From CAWDVK01 sp963805715 (lineage in GTDB: Bacteria > Actinomycetota > Actinomycetes > Streptosporangiales > Streptosporangiaceae): DNA of 64,000 nucleotides. Where the stretch lies: NCBI GenBank assembly GCA_963805715.1, contig CAWDVK010000020.1, forward strand, positions 186,001 to 250,000, given 5' to 3'. Made by a program: the position numbers and the translations under genes. This document shows, in pieces, positions 25,584-36,226 of the stretch. The stretch's first letter is position 1. Each line of letters begins with the position of its first letter. The notes beneath the pieces are model-generated. The model made no database searches, was not told the DNA's origin, and saw nothing but the letters and a program-made list of their open reading frames with translations.

Positions 25584-28500
25584 CTAGACGGCAGGCAGCG
25601 CCTCGATCATGGCGGCCAGTCCGCTGGCGTCGAGCAGGTCGGCCGGCCGCACCGTCAGGTCGTCGCGCACGTAATAGAAAGCGGCCCGCACGTCGGTGAC
25701 GGGCAAGCCGGCCAGCGCCGCCCAGGCCAGGCGGTAAGCAGCCAGCTGAACGGCGACCGCGTTGCGCTCGCCGTCGCTGCCCGGCGGCCTGCCCGTCTTC
25801 CAGTCCACGACGTCGAAGCGGCCATCGGGAGCGTCGGCGAACACCGCGTCAATGCGGCCGCTGACCATCCGGTCACCGATCACGGTCTCGAACGGTACCT
25901 CGACCTCAGCCGGCCATCGCCCGGCCCACTCGCTGGCCTCGAAGATCGTCTTGAGTTCTGTCAGTTCCAGATCCGCGCCGGGCGCGGCCGCGTCGTCGGC
26001 CGCGCCGGGCAGGTCATCGGCATCGATGAGTCGCTGCTGGCCGAACCGCTGCTCCAGCCAGCGGTGGAACTCCGTGCCGCGCAGGGCGCGGGGGCCGGCG
26101 GCCGCGGCATCGGGCGGCGCACCTGCTCGGCCAGCTCGGCCGGATTCCTGGCCATCGTGACGAGGGACGACACCGGAATCCGCGGCGGCAGGGCGACACG
26201 GACCTGGCCGTCGCCGCGGCGCTGGAATCGCTCGGCGAGCAGCAGGTCGGCATCGCGAGCCCAGGCGGCGATCAGCGACTGATAGGGGCCGTGGGCACCG
26301 TCGTGACCGGCCGCCGCTGCGGCAGACTGCCCGGCCGTTCCCCCGGCCCCGGACGAAGCCGGTCCGGCCGCGGACGCCCCGGACGAAGCCGGTCCGGCTG
26401 CGGACGCCCTGGCTGCGGACGCCCCGGCTCCGGACCCCCCGGCTCCGGACGCCCCGGCTCCGGGCCCCCCGGCTCCGGGCCCCCCGGCTGCGGGCCCCCC
26501 GGCTCCGGGCCCCCCGGCTCCGGACCCCCCGGCTCCGGACCCCCTGGCTCCGGACCCCCTGGCGGAACGGGCAGCGGCGGCAATCGCCTCGTCCACGAGC
26601 GCGGCAGCCGAGCGCACCGCCGCATACCGCTCGTCCGCCGCTATCGCGGCCGGCCATGCAGCGGAGGCTGGCTCGGTCAGCGCCGGGTTGGCGGCCTCCG
26701 GTTCAGGCTCGGCGGCCCAGGCGGCCACGATTCCTGCCCCGGCCTCACAGGCCGCCCGGATCTCGGTCAGGAACTCCGACGGCCCGAGCCGCGACGCCCC
26801 CTCGCCCCACCAGTAGCCGCTGCACGCCAGCCAGAACGCGGCCCTCGTCGTGGCCACGTACGCGAGCCTGCGTTCCTCCGCCAGTTCTCGTGCTGCGCAC
26901 GCCTCGGCGAAGTCAGCCAGCTGCCTCGCCTGCAGCCCGGCCAGCACAGGCAGGTCGATGGCGTCGCCGCGGAGGCTGAACGGCAGCAGCCGGGCATTCT
27001 CGGTCCACCGCGTCGTCACCTTGGGCCTGGCCGGGAAGACGTGCGCGTGCGCGCCCTCGGCCAGGCCTGGCACCACCACGGCCGCCCATTGCAGCCCCTT
27101 CGCCGCATGCACGGTCGCCAGCTTCACCGAGTCGGTCTCGCTGATCCGGCCGATGTCCAGGCCGAACTCCTCATCCTCGGCCGCCGCCAGGTAAGCGAGG
27201 AACGCGCCTAGCGTCGGCTCCTCCTGATCTCCGGCAAACGCGGCGGCCGCGTCAGTGAACGCGTCCAGGTCAGCGCGCGCGCTGGCCGGATCCACGGCCG
27301 GGCGCACCGCCACCTCGATGTCCAGGCCGAGCGTCCGCTCAACCTCGGTCACTACGTCGGGCAGCGGCCGGCCCACGTGCCCGCGCAGCACGCGCAGCTC
27401 GGCGGCCAGCGCGGACAGCCGGGCATGCCCATCCGGTGAGTAGGCGGCCGGGTTACCGAGATCGTCGAGCGCCTCAACCAGGCTGCCCGTGTCCCTGGTC
27501 AGATCGTTAATCGCCCGGCTCATCAGATCATCAGCCGCGGGGAGTCCGCGGCCGGCCGGGGCCGGACCATCAGACGCAGGCTGACCCCCGGCACCGGGCA
27601 GGGCAGCGGCGTCGCGGCGACCGCCAGCATCGGGCCGGGCGCCAGCCGCGGCGCCGGGCGCGGCGCCGGGCTGACTGCGGTCGCCCGCGGCGGCGAGCTC
27701 CCTGGCCCGGCGGCCCAGGGCCAGCAGGTCGGCCGGCCCGATCCGCCACCGCGGCGAGGTGAGCAGCCGGGCCAGCGCGTCGGCCGCGGCCGGGTCGTGC
27801 ATGACGCGCAGCGTCGCCACGATGTCCGCCACCTCGGGCACCGCGAGCAGGCCGCCCAGGCCGACCACCTCGACCGGGATCCCCCGCGCCTCCAGCGCCG
27901 CCCGCAGCGCCGGGAACTGCGCGCGCTTGCGGCACAGCACGGCGACATCGGACGGACGCACGCCAGCTGCCCGGCCATCCGGCCAGGGCAGGCCGTCCGG
28001 CGCGGTACCAGGCTCCAGGCTGAGCAGCCCGGCGACCTGGTCCGCTACCCAGGCAGCCTCGGCCGCAGCCGACTCCAGCAGCCCGCTGATCACCACGCCC
28101 CGGCCGGCCCGGTCCGGCGGGGCTACCAGCACTGGCACCTCGGGAGCCGCTGCCCGCAGCCCGGCCTGCACAGCGCCCGCCGCGGCCAGCACCCGGCCGG
28201 CGTTACGGAAGCTGGTCGACAGCAGCCGTACCGGGGCCGGCTCGCCGCTGGGGCCGGGAAAGTCAGTGCTGAACCGGCGCAGGTTGCCGGCGCTCGCGCC
28301 GCGCCAGCCGTAAATGGACTGGCATGGATCGCCGACGGCGGTGACCGGGTGCCCGCCGCCGAACAGCGCCCGCAGCAGCACCAGCTGCGCGTGGCTGGTG
28401 TCCTGATACTCATCCAGGAGCACGACCTGATACCGGGCACGCTCCCCCGCGCCCACCTCCGGATGCGCGGACGCTATGCGCGCGGCGATGGCCATCTGGT

Positions 28501-29353
28501 CGCCGTAATCGATGACCTCCCTGGCTGCCTTGGCCGCCCCGTAGGCGGCGGTCAGAGGCAGCAGTTGCTCGCGAATCCGCTGGCAGGACGCCACGTCCCT
28601 GGCCGCCTTGGGCACCCGGCCGGTGAGCGCCGCCAGGCACTGGTCCAGCCACCGGCCCGTCTCGAGCACGTCGCGCGGGCCGCGCAAGTGCTCGGAGAGC
28701 TTCCCCGCCAGCTCCAGCATGGCCGCGGTCACCGTCGCGGGCGTCCAGCTGACCGAGTCCATCGGCCCGTCATAGGCCGCGACGACCCGGCTGGCCAGCT
28801 GCCAGGCGACGGCCGGGGTGATCAGACGCAGCGATGGCTCCAGGCCGACCCGCAGCGCGTGGTCGGTCACCAGCCGCCCGGCGTAGGCGTGATAGGTGGC
28901 GATCACCGGCTCACCCGGCAGCTCGTCCGCGTCCAGCCCGCGCTGGCCGGTCCCGTGCAGGCCACCGTGCTGGCCAGCCCGGCGCAGCCCATCGAGCCGG
29001 ATCCGCACCCGGTCGGCCAGCTCGGCGGCGGCCTTCCTGGTGAAGGTCAGCCCGAGCACGCGCTCGGGCCGGACCAGTCGGTTGGCGACCAGCCAGACAA
29101 GCCGGGCGGCCATCGTCTCGCTCTTGCCCGATCCGGCGCCGGCAATCACGGTCATCGGCGCCAGCGGCGCCCCGATCACGGCAGCCTGCTCAGCCGTCGG
29201 CTCCGGCACGGCCAGCATCCGCGCCAGCTGCGCCGGGCTGTAGCGGGCGGATCCGCCGGGGCGCGGGCTCGCGGCCGCCGGTGCCGGGCTGCCCAGTCCC
29301 GGCAGCGGGTCCTGGCCAGCTGGCCGGGAGGCCGCCGGGATCCGGCGCGTCAT
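25584..29353 (-). CDS. adnB: AdnB-like helicase-nuclease subunit, frame broken by one base near 26090
   Basis: AdnB pairs with AdnA to unwind and resect double-strand breaks. From 29353: UvrD-type core with Walker A GAGSGKSETMAARLVWLVAN, LTFTRKAAAELADRVR, LLDEYQDTSHAQ and KLATVHAAKGLQW. Then comes a Gly/Ala/Ser-rich insert of ~90 residues, then PVSSLVTMARNPAELAEQVR. At about 26085-26095 the frame must shift by one base to continue as RGTEFHRWLEQRFG and reach the RecB-family nuclease motifs GRIDAVFADAPDG and DVVDWKTGRPP, ending at 25584. Corrected length is ~1255 aa, longer than the usual ~1100 mainly because of the insert. It overlaps adnA by ATGA. Confidence 0.88.
26330..26575. repeat. GC-rich minisatellite inside adnB
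   Basis: About 15-base units such as GGCTCCGGACCCCCC are repeated many times with small variations, encoding Gly/Ala/Ser-rich steps (GAGGPGAGGPAAGGPGAGG on the coding strand). The repeat has no unique spacers, so it is not CRISPR. It keeps all frames open. Confidence 0.85.
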
Positions 29354-32300
29354 GGTGTCACCTGCGCACCGCGTTCATCGGCCGGGCAGCACGCGGCGAC
29401 CGGGCAGACCCGGCAGCCGGGATTCGCGGTCGCCCGGAACACCGGTCCGGCCATCCCGGCAGCCACCGCCTCGACCAGGTCCCCGGCCCAGCCCGGATCG
29501 GGATCCTCGGACAGCCCCCGCTGCCGCTGCACCCGGACCTTGGCCGCCAGGCTCGCCTTGCCCACCTGGACCAGCTCGGCTCCGCCCGGCTCGGTCAGCC
29601 CCAGCTGCTCGAACGCCCCCAGCAGCACGGCCAGCTGATAGACGCCAAGCTGCGGATTGCGGTCCAGCTCAGCGTCGGGCGCCCTGGTGGTGCCCGTCTT
29701 CAGGTCGACCACGATGGCGGCGCCGTCAGCATCCCGCTCCAGCCGGTCCACCTGGCCGGTGATCGTGACATCTCCGACGGTCACCCGCAGCGACTCCTCG
29801 ACGGCGATCAGCTCTCTCGGGTTGCGCCGGTGCCAGTCGAGAAACTTGGCCACCATCCGATCCGCCTGGTCCCGCTGCTTGGCGCTGTACCAGGAGCTGC
29901 CGAAGTCCAGGTGCTGCCACAGCTCATCGATCCGCTTGGCGATGTCCCCGTCATCGGCGCCTTCGGCGGCCAGCGCGGCAGCCGCATGGATCACCGTGCC
30001 GAAGTGACGCGCCACGCTGGCGGACCTGACGCCGACCGCCGCCTCCAGCAGCCAGCGCAGGCCGCACTTGGTGAACGTCTCGACCTGCGACGGCGACAGC
30101 CGGACCGGGCCGCGCAGCGGCTGCATGGTGCCATCCGGCCCGGTGCCGGTCGGCTCAGTGAGCGCGTACCACTGTCGCGGGCTCGCTCCCCGCACGCCGG
30201 CGGCGGCGAGCCTGGCCAGCTGCGCGGCAGCGGCCCGGCGCACCGGCGCCGGCAGGCTGTCGTCGGCCGCGGCGCGGCGCAGGTCGGCGGTCAGCGCGGG
30301 CAGCGCCAGCCAGCGCCGCCCGGTGCCGGGCAGGTGCGAGATCTCGATCTCGTCACCGGCCAGCTCAGCCAGGAACCTGGACGGCCGTTCCTCGCTGTCC
30401 GAGCCGCCGACCGCGGTCACGACCAGCGTCCGCCGGGCGCGAGTGGCGGCAACATAGAACAGCCTGCGTTCCTCGTCGAGCAGCTTGGAGGCGAGCGCCG
30501 CAGCCGCCGCGTCGGCGCCCTGCCCCCGGCTGAGGGTGTCCTGGCCGGCATCGAGCCGGCCGTCTGCCAGGTCCACGAGCTCGTCCATGCCGAGCAGCGA
30601 GCCGCGCTGGCGGATATCCGGCCAGGTGCCTTCCTGAACTCCGGCGACCACCACCAGGTCCCATTCCAGGCCCTTGGCCCGGTGCGCGGTCAGCACGGCC
30701 ACGGCGTCGCCATGCGGCGCCCGCTCGGCCAGCGTCTCGCCCGCGATCTCCTGCCCGGCCAGGCTGTCCAGGAACAGCCGAGACGAGCCCTGCGGCAGCC
30801 TGTCAGTGAAGCGGGCCGCCGCGTCGAACAGCGCCACCACGGCATCGAGGTCACTGTCGGCCGCGGCGCCGCGGCTGCCGCCGGCCGCGCTGGCCGCCTG
30901 CCACTGCTCAGCCAGCCCGGACCTTTCCCAGACGGCCCAGAGCACGTCATGCGCCGTCCCTTCCTCGGCGGCCTGCCGGGCGACAGCGATCAGCTCGGCG
31001 ACCCGCCGGGCGGCGGCCAGGGCCGGCCTGAAGGCCCGCTCGGCTGGCTGTCCTGGAGCCGCGCCGCCTGCGCCAGCCGGCCAGCCCGCGGCCGTGAGCT
31101 CGCGCGGGTCGCGAAGCGCCGCGGCCAGCGGCTCATCCGTGACCGGCTCCCCCGCGGCCTGCGCAGCCGCCCGCAGGCCGCGGCGCAGCCGGCGCAGGCC
31201 GAGCGCGTCGGTGCCGCCGAGCGGGCCGGTGAGCAGCTCGGCGGCTGCTTCCTCATCCAGCGCCCCTGGCCGCAGCGCGCAGGCAAGCAGGCGCAGCAGC
31301 GGCCGCGACCCTGCCTCAGCGGTCAGCGGCAGGTCGTCGCCGGTCACCGACACCGGGACGCCGGCCGCGGCGAGCGCCCGGTGCAGGACCGGCACCTGCC
31401 GGGTGGCCGACCGGACCAGGACAGCCATCGACGACCAGGCGATCCCTTCCAGCAGGTGCGCGCGGCGCAGCGTGTCCGCGATGAGCGCTGCCTCCTGGCT
31501 GGCACTGGCGGCCGTCATGACCGCGACCGTGCCCGGCTCGGCAGCCGGCCGCGGGGTGAGGGCACGATGATCTCGCCTCGCCGCCATGCCCTGATGCCCC
31601 AGTGCGGCGGGCAGCCGGCTCGCGATCCGGCGGGATGCGGCCAGCAGCGTCTCGCCGGACCGGCGGCAGGTGCGCAGCGCGATCACCGCGGCGTCGCTGC
31701 CGTCCGGGCCGCGGAACCGCTGCGGAAAGCGCCTGATCGCGTCCACGTCAGCGCCGCGGAAGGCGTAGATGGACTGATCCGGGTCGCCCACCGCGATCAG
31801 CTCGCGGCCGTCACCGGCCAGCTCGTGCAGCAGTCGCTCCTGCGCGGGATCGGTGTCCTGGAACTCATCGACCAGGACCACGTCATAGGCCTGGCGCTCA
31901 CGCGCCCTGGTAGCGGCGCGGCGCAGCAGCGCGCCCGCGATACGGATGATCTCCGCGTAGTCGTAAGCCGGTACCGGCGCCAGGTCGAACCTGGCCGCGT
32001 AGCTGTCGAGAAAGCGGCCGGCGGCCTCCCAGTCGTCCCGGCCGCGCTGCCTGCCCAGCTCAGCAAGGCCGCGGCCGTCGAGGCCGCGCTCCGCGGCACG
32101 CAGCAGGAAGTCTCGCAGCTCGGCGGCGAATCCCCTGGTGGCCAGGGCCGGGCGGAGCCGCTCCGGCCAGGCCGTGCCGCCATCGCTGGCCTCCCCGCGC
32201 AGCAGCCTGCGCACCTCCAGCAGCTGCTCGGGACCCGACAGCAGCGTCGGCGGCTCGTCGCCGGCCAGCACGAACTCGCGGCGCACCAGAGCGTAGGCGT

Positions 32301-32649
32301 AGCTGTGGAACGTCAGCGCGAGCGGCTGCCTGGTAGTACGGCCGAGCCGGAGCATGATCCGCTCCCTGAGCTCCTCCGCAGCCTTCCGGCTGAAAGTGAG
32401 GACCAGCACCCGATCCGGCGCGATGCCACGGCGGCTGATGCGGTGCACCACCGACTCGACGATGGCCGTGGTCTTGCCGGTGCCAGGCCCGGCCAGCACC
32501 AGCAGCGGGCCGCCGCAGTGCTCGACCACCTGACGCTGGGCGGGATCGAGATCCGGCGCTCCGAGGGCGGGCACAGGGCGGCGAACGAGGCGGTAGCCGG
32601 ACGCGTTACGTTCCATCTCGCAACGCATTCCAGCAGAGACTGCCGACAT
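29350..32649 (-). CDS. adnA: AdnA-like helicase-nuclease subunit
   Basis: The protein is 1099 aa (an ATG at 32616, MERNASG, is an alternative start). The SF1A motor has Walker A GPGTGKTTAIVES, LTFSRKAAEELRERI, LVDEFQDTDPAQERLL, GDPDQSIYAFRGAD and VLTAHRAKGLEWD. The C-terminal nuclease has GQVDRLERDADG and VVDLKTGTTRAP. An iron-sulphur staple is formed by Cys in FTKCGLRWLLE and CRVCPVAACCPA. The order adnA then adnB with a 4-base overlap is as in mycobacteria. It lies upstream of adnB, which makes the heterodimer assignment firm, though which subunit is A or B rests on order and remembered resemblance. Confidence 0.9.
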   Translation of the reverse strand: MSAVSAGMRCEMERNASGYRLVRRPVPALGAPDLDPAQRQVVEHCGGPLLVLAGPGTGKTTAIVESVVHRISRRGIAPDRVLVLTFSRKAAEELRERIMLRLGRTTRQPLALTFHSYAYALVRREFVLAGDEPPTLLSGPEQLLEVRRLLRGEASDGGTAWPERLRPALATRGFAAELRDFLLRAAERGLDGRGLAELGRQRGRDDWEAAGRFLDSYAARFDLAPVPAYDYAEIIRIAGALLRRAATRARERQAYDVVLVDEFQDTDPAQERLLHELAGDGRELIAVGDPDQSIYAFRGADVDAIRRFPQRFRGPDGSDAAVIALRTCRRSGETLLAASRRIASRLPAALGHQGMAARRDHRALTPRPAAEPGTVAVMTAASASQEAALIADTLRRAHLLEGIAWSSMAVLVRSATRQVPVLHRALAAAGVPVSVTGDDLPLTAEAGSRPLLRLLACALRPGALDEEAAAELLTGPLGGTDALGLRRLRRGLRAAAQAAGEPVTDEPLAAALRDPRELTAAGWPAGAGGAAPGQPAERAFRPALAAARRVAELIAVARQAAEEGTAHDVLWAVWERSGLAEQWQAASAAGGSRGAAADSDLDAVVALFDAAARFTDRLPQGSSRLFLDSLAGQEIAGETLAERAPHGDAVAVLTAHRAKGLEWDLVVVAGVQEGTWPDIRQRGSLLGMDELVDLADGRLDAGQDTLSRGQGADAAAAALASKLLDEERRLFYVAATRARRTLVVTAVGGSDSEERPSRFLAELAGDEIEISHLPGTGRRWLALPALTADLRRAAADDSLPAPVRRAAAAQLARLAAAGVRGASPRQWYALTEPTGTGPDGTMQPLRGPVRLSPSQVETFTKCGLRWLLEAAVGVRSASVARHFGTVIHAAAALAAEGADDGDIAKRIDELWQHLDFGSSWYSAKQRDQADRMVAKFLDWHRRNPRELIAVEESLRVTVGDVTITGQVDRLERDADGAAIVVDLKTGTTRAPDAELDRNPQLGVYQLAVLLGAFEQLGLTEPGGAELVQVGKASLAAKVRVQRQRGLSEDPDPGWAGDLVEAVAAGMAGPVFRATANPGCRVCPVAACCPADERGAQVTP

Positions 32650-32700
32650 TCGCAGGCCAGTTGGCCACGGCGCCGGCGCGGGTGCAGGCCGCCCTCTGCC

Positions 32701-34178
32701 TCAGATGAGCTCGGCATGTACGGTTTCCTCGGCGTGCGGGGTGAGGCGCAGGATGTACTGGTAGGCGAAGAGGGTGGGGCGGGCGCGGACCAGGGAGTGG
32801 TCGAGGGCGCGGGCGAGTCGCAGCCTGCTGCCGTCGGCGCCGGAGAGGGTGCCCAGCGGCAGGCCGGTGGCGTGTTCGGCGAGGATGTCGAAGCCGCTGG
32901 CGCGGACCAGCCGGCGCAGCGTCGCGCGGGTGAAGAACCGCAGGTGCGTCTCGTCCAGGATGCCCCGCCGGTCGTAGCCGAACAGGCCGGCGGCGACCCG
33001 CAGCCGCGGGTACCAGTGCGCGAAGTTCGGCACCGACACCAGCACCTGGCCGCCCGGCCGCAGCACCCGCCGGGCCTCGCGCAGCAGCTGGCCCGGCTGG
33101 GACAGGTGCTCGATCACGTCCGCCGCGATCACCACATCGAAGCCGTCGCCCGCCCCGGCCGGGATGCCGTCCTCCAGGCTGGCCTGAATGAAGTGATCGG
33201 TGCGCTCCCGCACGCCGGGGATCTCCGCGTAGTCCACGCCGGTCACCTCATGCCCGGCCGCGCGCGCCCGCGCCGCGAGCAGCCCGCCCGAGCAGCCCAG
33301 ATCCAGCACCCGCCCGGCCGGCAGGCCCGCCAGCATGCCCAGGATCACCTCATGCGAGGATCCCTCGCCCTCCTTCAGCGCGTACCCCTCGGGCCCCGGC
33401 ACCCACCCGGAGGTCCCCAGGCCCTTGCTCACCAGCCGGTACTCCAGCACGTCCCTGATCACGTCCCGGGCATACCGGATCCCGTTGACGTAGCAGATCT
33501 CATCCCCGTAATACGTCGGGATCGGGATCTCCGCGATCCGCTTCCCGGCGTGCAGCAGCTGGATGATGATCTGCGTGTCGAAATCAAAGTCATCCGTGTT
33601 GTGCTCAAACGGGATCGCCCGCAGCGCGCCGGCACTGTAGGCGCGGTACCCGGAATGAAACTCGCTCAGCGCCGACCCCAGCAGCGCATTCTCCGCCGCC
33701 GTCAGCACCCGGTTCCCGGCCAGCTTGTACAGCGGCATCCCGCCGCGGCGCGCCGCCCCCCGGTCCATCATCCGCGACCCCAGCACCGCATCACACTCAC
33801 CCCGCACGATCGGCGCCACCATCTGCGGCAGCAGCTCCGGCGCGTACTGCCCATCCCCGTGCAGCAGCACCACCACATCCAGCCCCCGCTCCAGGGCCAG
33901 CTTGTATCCCGCCTTCTGGTTGCCCCCGTAACCCAGATTCTTCGTATGCCGCACCACCAGCGTGCTCGGGCTACCCGGCTGCTCGGCCCAGCCCGCCCCT
34001 GCGCGAACGTCTCATCCCCGCTCGCATCATCCAGCACGATCACCTCAGCGATCCGCTCCCGGAAACCCCCCGGCACCCGATCCAGCGTCGCCCGCAACGT
34101 CGACTCCGCGTTATACGCCACCGCCACAATCCCGACCCGGGGCCGAGCCACATCACTACCGCCCACCGACCCAGGCAC
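32701..34178 (-). CDS. GT2 glycosyltransferase fused to a SAM methyltransferase, frame broken near 33990
   Basis: Starting with GTG at 34178, residues 1-60 read RVGIVAVAYNAESTLRATLD and AEVIVLDDASGDETFAQGRA, the N-terminal GT-A nucleotide-binding fold of dolichol-phosphate-mannose-synthase-like GT2 enzymes. At about 33985-33992 one base seems missing. The continuation is STLVVRHTKNLGYGGNQKAG, VVLLHGDGQYAPELL (DxD-like region) and SEFHSGYRAYS. After ~240 residues comes a class I methyltransferase: RVLDLGCSGGLLAARARAAG, DVVIAADVIEHLSQP and LRPGGQVLVSVPNF. GT2-methyltransferase fusions occur in cell-surface polysaccharide or lipid pathways. The acceptor is unknown. Confidence 0.8.
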
Positions 34179-34290
34179 CTCGCTACTGTGACGCCCGACA
34201 CGGGCCGCAGACCGGGCAGGCGGGAGACGGTCGTGCGCACCACACTGGGCCGCGGCGCAGCTGAGCCCGGCAGCAACGGGTCGCTGCCGG

Positions 34291-36084
34291 TCAACGCCGC
34301 CACGCGAGCACGCGCCCGGCCTCCATGGCAGGCGCCCCCAGCAGCCCGGTCAGGAACCGCCACAGCCGTGATCCGCGGGTGGTGACGGCGACAACCGCGG
34401 CGGGCCGCCAGTACGCGAGGGCCTGGCGGATCTCCGGCCTGGTGGGCCCGGTCGCGTTCGCGGGGCCGGCCGACAGCGCGTCCAGGCGCCAGACTGCGGC
34501 GTGCGCCGGGCCGAATTCGTTAACGACGGCCCGCCCGGTCCTGCTGGGCCCGATGAACCAGCCGCCGACCAGGGAGCCCGGCTCGCCTGTATCAGCCTGC
34601 CAGCGCATGACCTGAGGCTGCAGCGCTGTCGGGACCGGGATGACAAGCACGGCGGCGTCCGGCGCGAGCCTCAGCCTGGCGAAGATCGTGTTCCAGCCAG
34701 CCGGGACCGGCGTGGCGGAGGTGACCTGGACCGGAAGCGGGACGAGGGGCAGTATCGCCAGCACGGCGACCGCCGTGACGAGGCTGGTGCTGCGCCACGA
34801 GACGCGCGGCGCGGCGGTGCGCGCCGCGTCCAGCGAGAAGGCGAGCAGGGCAGCGGCCGCGCCGTCCGCGACCACGGCGAACCGGTCGGGTAGCACGTCG
34901 CTGAGGAACGGCAGGCCCTGCAGCCAGTGCCAGGGCAGCAGCACCGCGGGATAGCGGAACCCGTGCAGGGTCAGGGGACCGTCACCCAGGCTGAAGAGCT
35001 CCAGCACGACCAGCGTCACGGCCGTGGCACGGACCCCGGGATTCCGCCAGAAACGGATCGCGGCCGCGAGGAGGACAGCCAGTAGCGGCACGCCCAGGTA
35101 GGCCAGGTTCTCCCAGAGGCCCGTCGGATGGCTGGCTGTCGGGAAGGCAGCCGCCGCACTGGCCCGGGTGTGGAAGAGCAGATTACCTGCCGGGGTGACC
35201 AGGGCGCCGGGAGCGCTCCTGAAGATGCTCGTGGTCCACGGGCTGCCGTGTTGGCGGAGCGGTCCGAGAAACTGGACCCACAGGGCACGCCCGCAGATCA
35301 GCAGCGTCACGGCGGCTCCGGTCGCGAGGCCGGCCGCCGCGCCGCGGAGCTGATCGAGGCTAGGACGACGCCGCCCGATCGCGAGCACGGCCAGCAGCAG
35401 CAGGGCCGCCACGGCCGTGTCGAGCAGCATCTCCTCGCCGGTGAACAGCTGCGCGGCCGTCAGCAGGCCGAGCCAGGCGCCGGTCCGCACGCGGTGGCCG
35501 CGGCCCGTCATGATCCGCAGCAGCGCGTCGATGATCAGCGGCGGCAGGACAGCGAACTGCACCTGGAAGTGGTCAATGGCTGAGTTCAGCAGAGCGGGCG
35601 AGAACCCGTAGACCGCGCCGCCGAGCGCCGCCGCGATGATGCTGGCCTGCCACCGGCGCAGTACCAGGAACATGCTGGCCGCCGAGCCTGCGAAGCCAGC
35701 CGTCAGCAGCAGGTTCAGGCTGACCTGCGGGCCTGCCAGCACCGTGACCGGAGTCAGCAGCACAGCAGGCATGAGCAGGGAGGTGTTCCACATCAGGTTG
35801 ATGCCACGCGGCGCGTTCATCGCGGTGCTGACCAGCGCGGGAAGCCTGCCGTGCGAGATGGCCGCGGCCGAGTACCGCATATACCACGCGAGCAGGTCAA
35901 TATCCCCCGTTCGCGGGTCGCCGACAGGCGTGCGCGACGCGGGATCGACCCATAGCCGCCAGGTCAGCGCGACCGCGCCGAGCACGTAGAGGCCCACGAC
36001 GAGCCACGGCGCCCAGGTCCGGACGCGGATCCGCCGCCGCTCGCCAGCCCGGGCATCCTTGACTGCCGGCGGGACGAGGCTCAC
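34291..36084 (-). CDS. polytopic membrane protein, GT-C-like glycosyltransferase candidate
   Basis: A GTG at 36084 preceded by GGAGG gives ~597 aa, preferred over a TTG at 36150. I count about 10-12 hydrophobic segments. The first loop after helix 1 contains GDPRTGDIDLLAWYMRYSAA, the acidic outside loop position used by GT-C transferases. The order helix, acidic loop, many helices, then a soluble domain (~480-597) fits enzymes that use lipid-linked sugars. No family-specific catalytic motif is clear, so an uncharacterised membrane protein is equally possible. The neighbouring GT2 gene supports a cell-surface glycan role. Confidence 0.6.
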   Translation of the reverse strand: MSLVPPAVKDARAGERRRIRVRTWAPWLVVGLYVLGAVALTWRLWVDPASRTPVGDPRTGDIDLLAWYMRYSAAAISHGRLPALVSTAMNAPRGINLMWNTSLLMPAVLLTPVTVLAGPQVSLNLLLTAGFAGSAASMFLVLRRWQASIIAAALGGAVYGFSPALLNSAIDHFQVQFAVLPPLIIDALLRIMTGRGHRVRTGAWLGLLTAAQLFTGEEMLLDTAVAALLLLAVLAIGRRRPSLDQLRGAAAGLATGAAVTLLICGRALWVQFLGPLRQHGSPWTTSIFRSAPGALVTPAGNLLFHTRASAAAAFPTASHPTGLWENLAYLGVPLLAVLLAAAIRFWRNPGVRATAVTLVVLELFSLGDGPLTLHGFRYPAVLLPWHWLQGLPFLSDVLPDRFAVVADGAAAALLAFSLDAARTAAPRVSWRSTSLVTAVAVLAILPLVPLPVQVTSATPVPAGWNTIFARLRLAPDAAVLVIPVPTALQPQVMRWQADTGEPGSLVGGWFIGPSRTGRAVVNEFGPAHAAVWRLDALSAGPANATGPTRPEIRQALAYWRPAAVVAVTTRGSRLWRFLTGLLGAPAMEAGRVLAWRR

Positions 36085-36226
36085 CGCCACCTCCAGTCGG
36101 GAACGTCCGCAGCAGCCGCCGGTTCCCCCGGCCCGGCGGCGACCGAGCAACCCAGGCTAGCTCATCGCCCACGGGACACGGGCAGGTTCGCCGCCAGCCG
36201 AGGCAAGCGGTCAGCGCTGCCGCAGG

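Noticed and set aside
26330..26575. Possible CRISPR array
   Set aside because: Units are contiguous 15-base variants without unique spacers and encode a Gly/Ala-rich linker in adnB.
29281..34191. A 1636-codon open frame on the plus strand
   Set aside because: It is antisense to adnA and the glycosyltransferase, both supported by clear motifs. Its own sequence has Arg/Gly/Pro-rich random composition. Long antisense frames are expected at this GC content.
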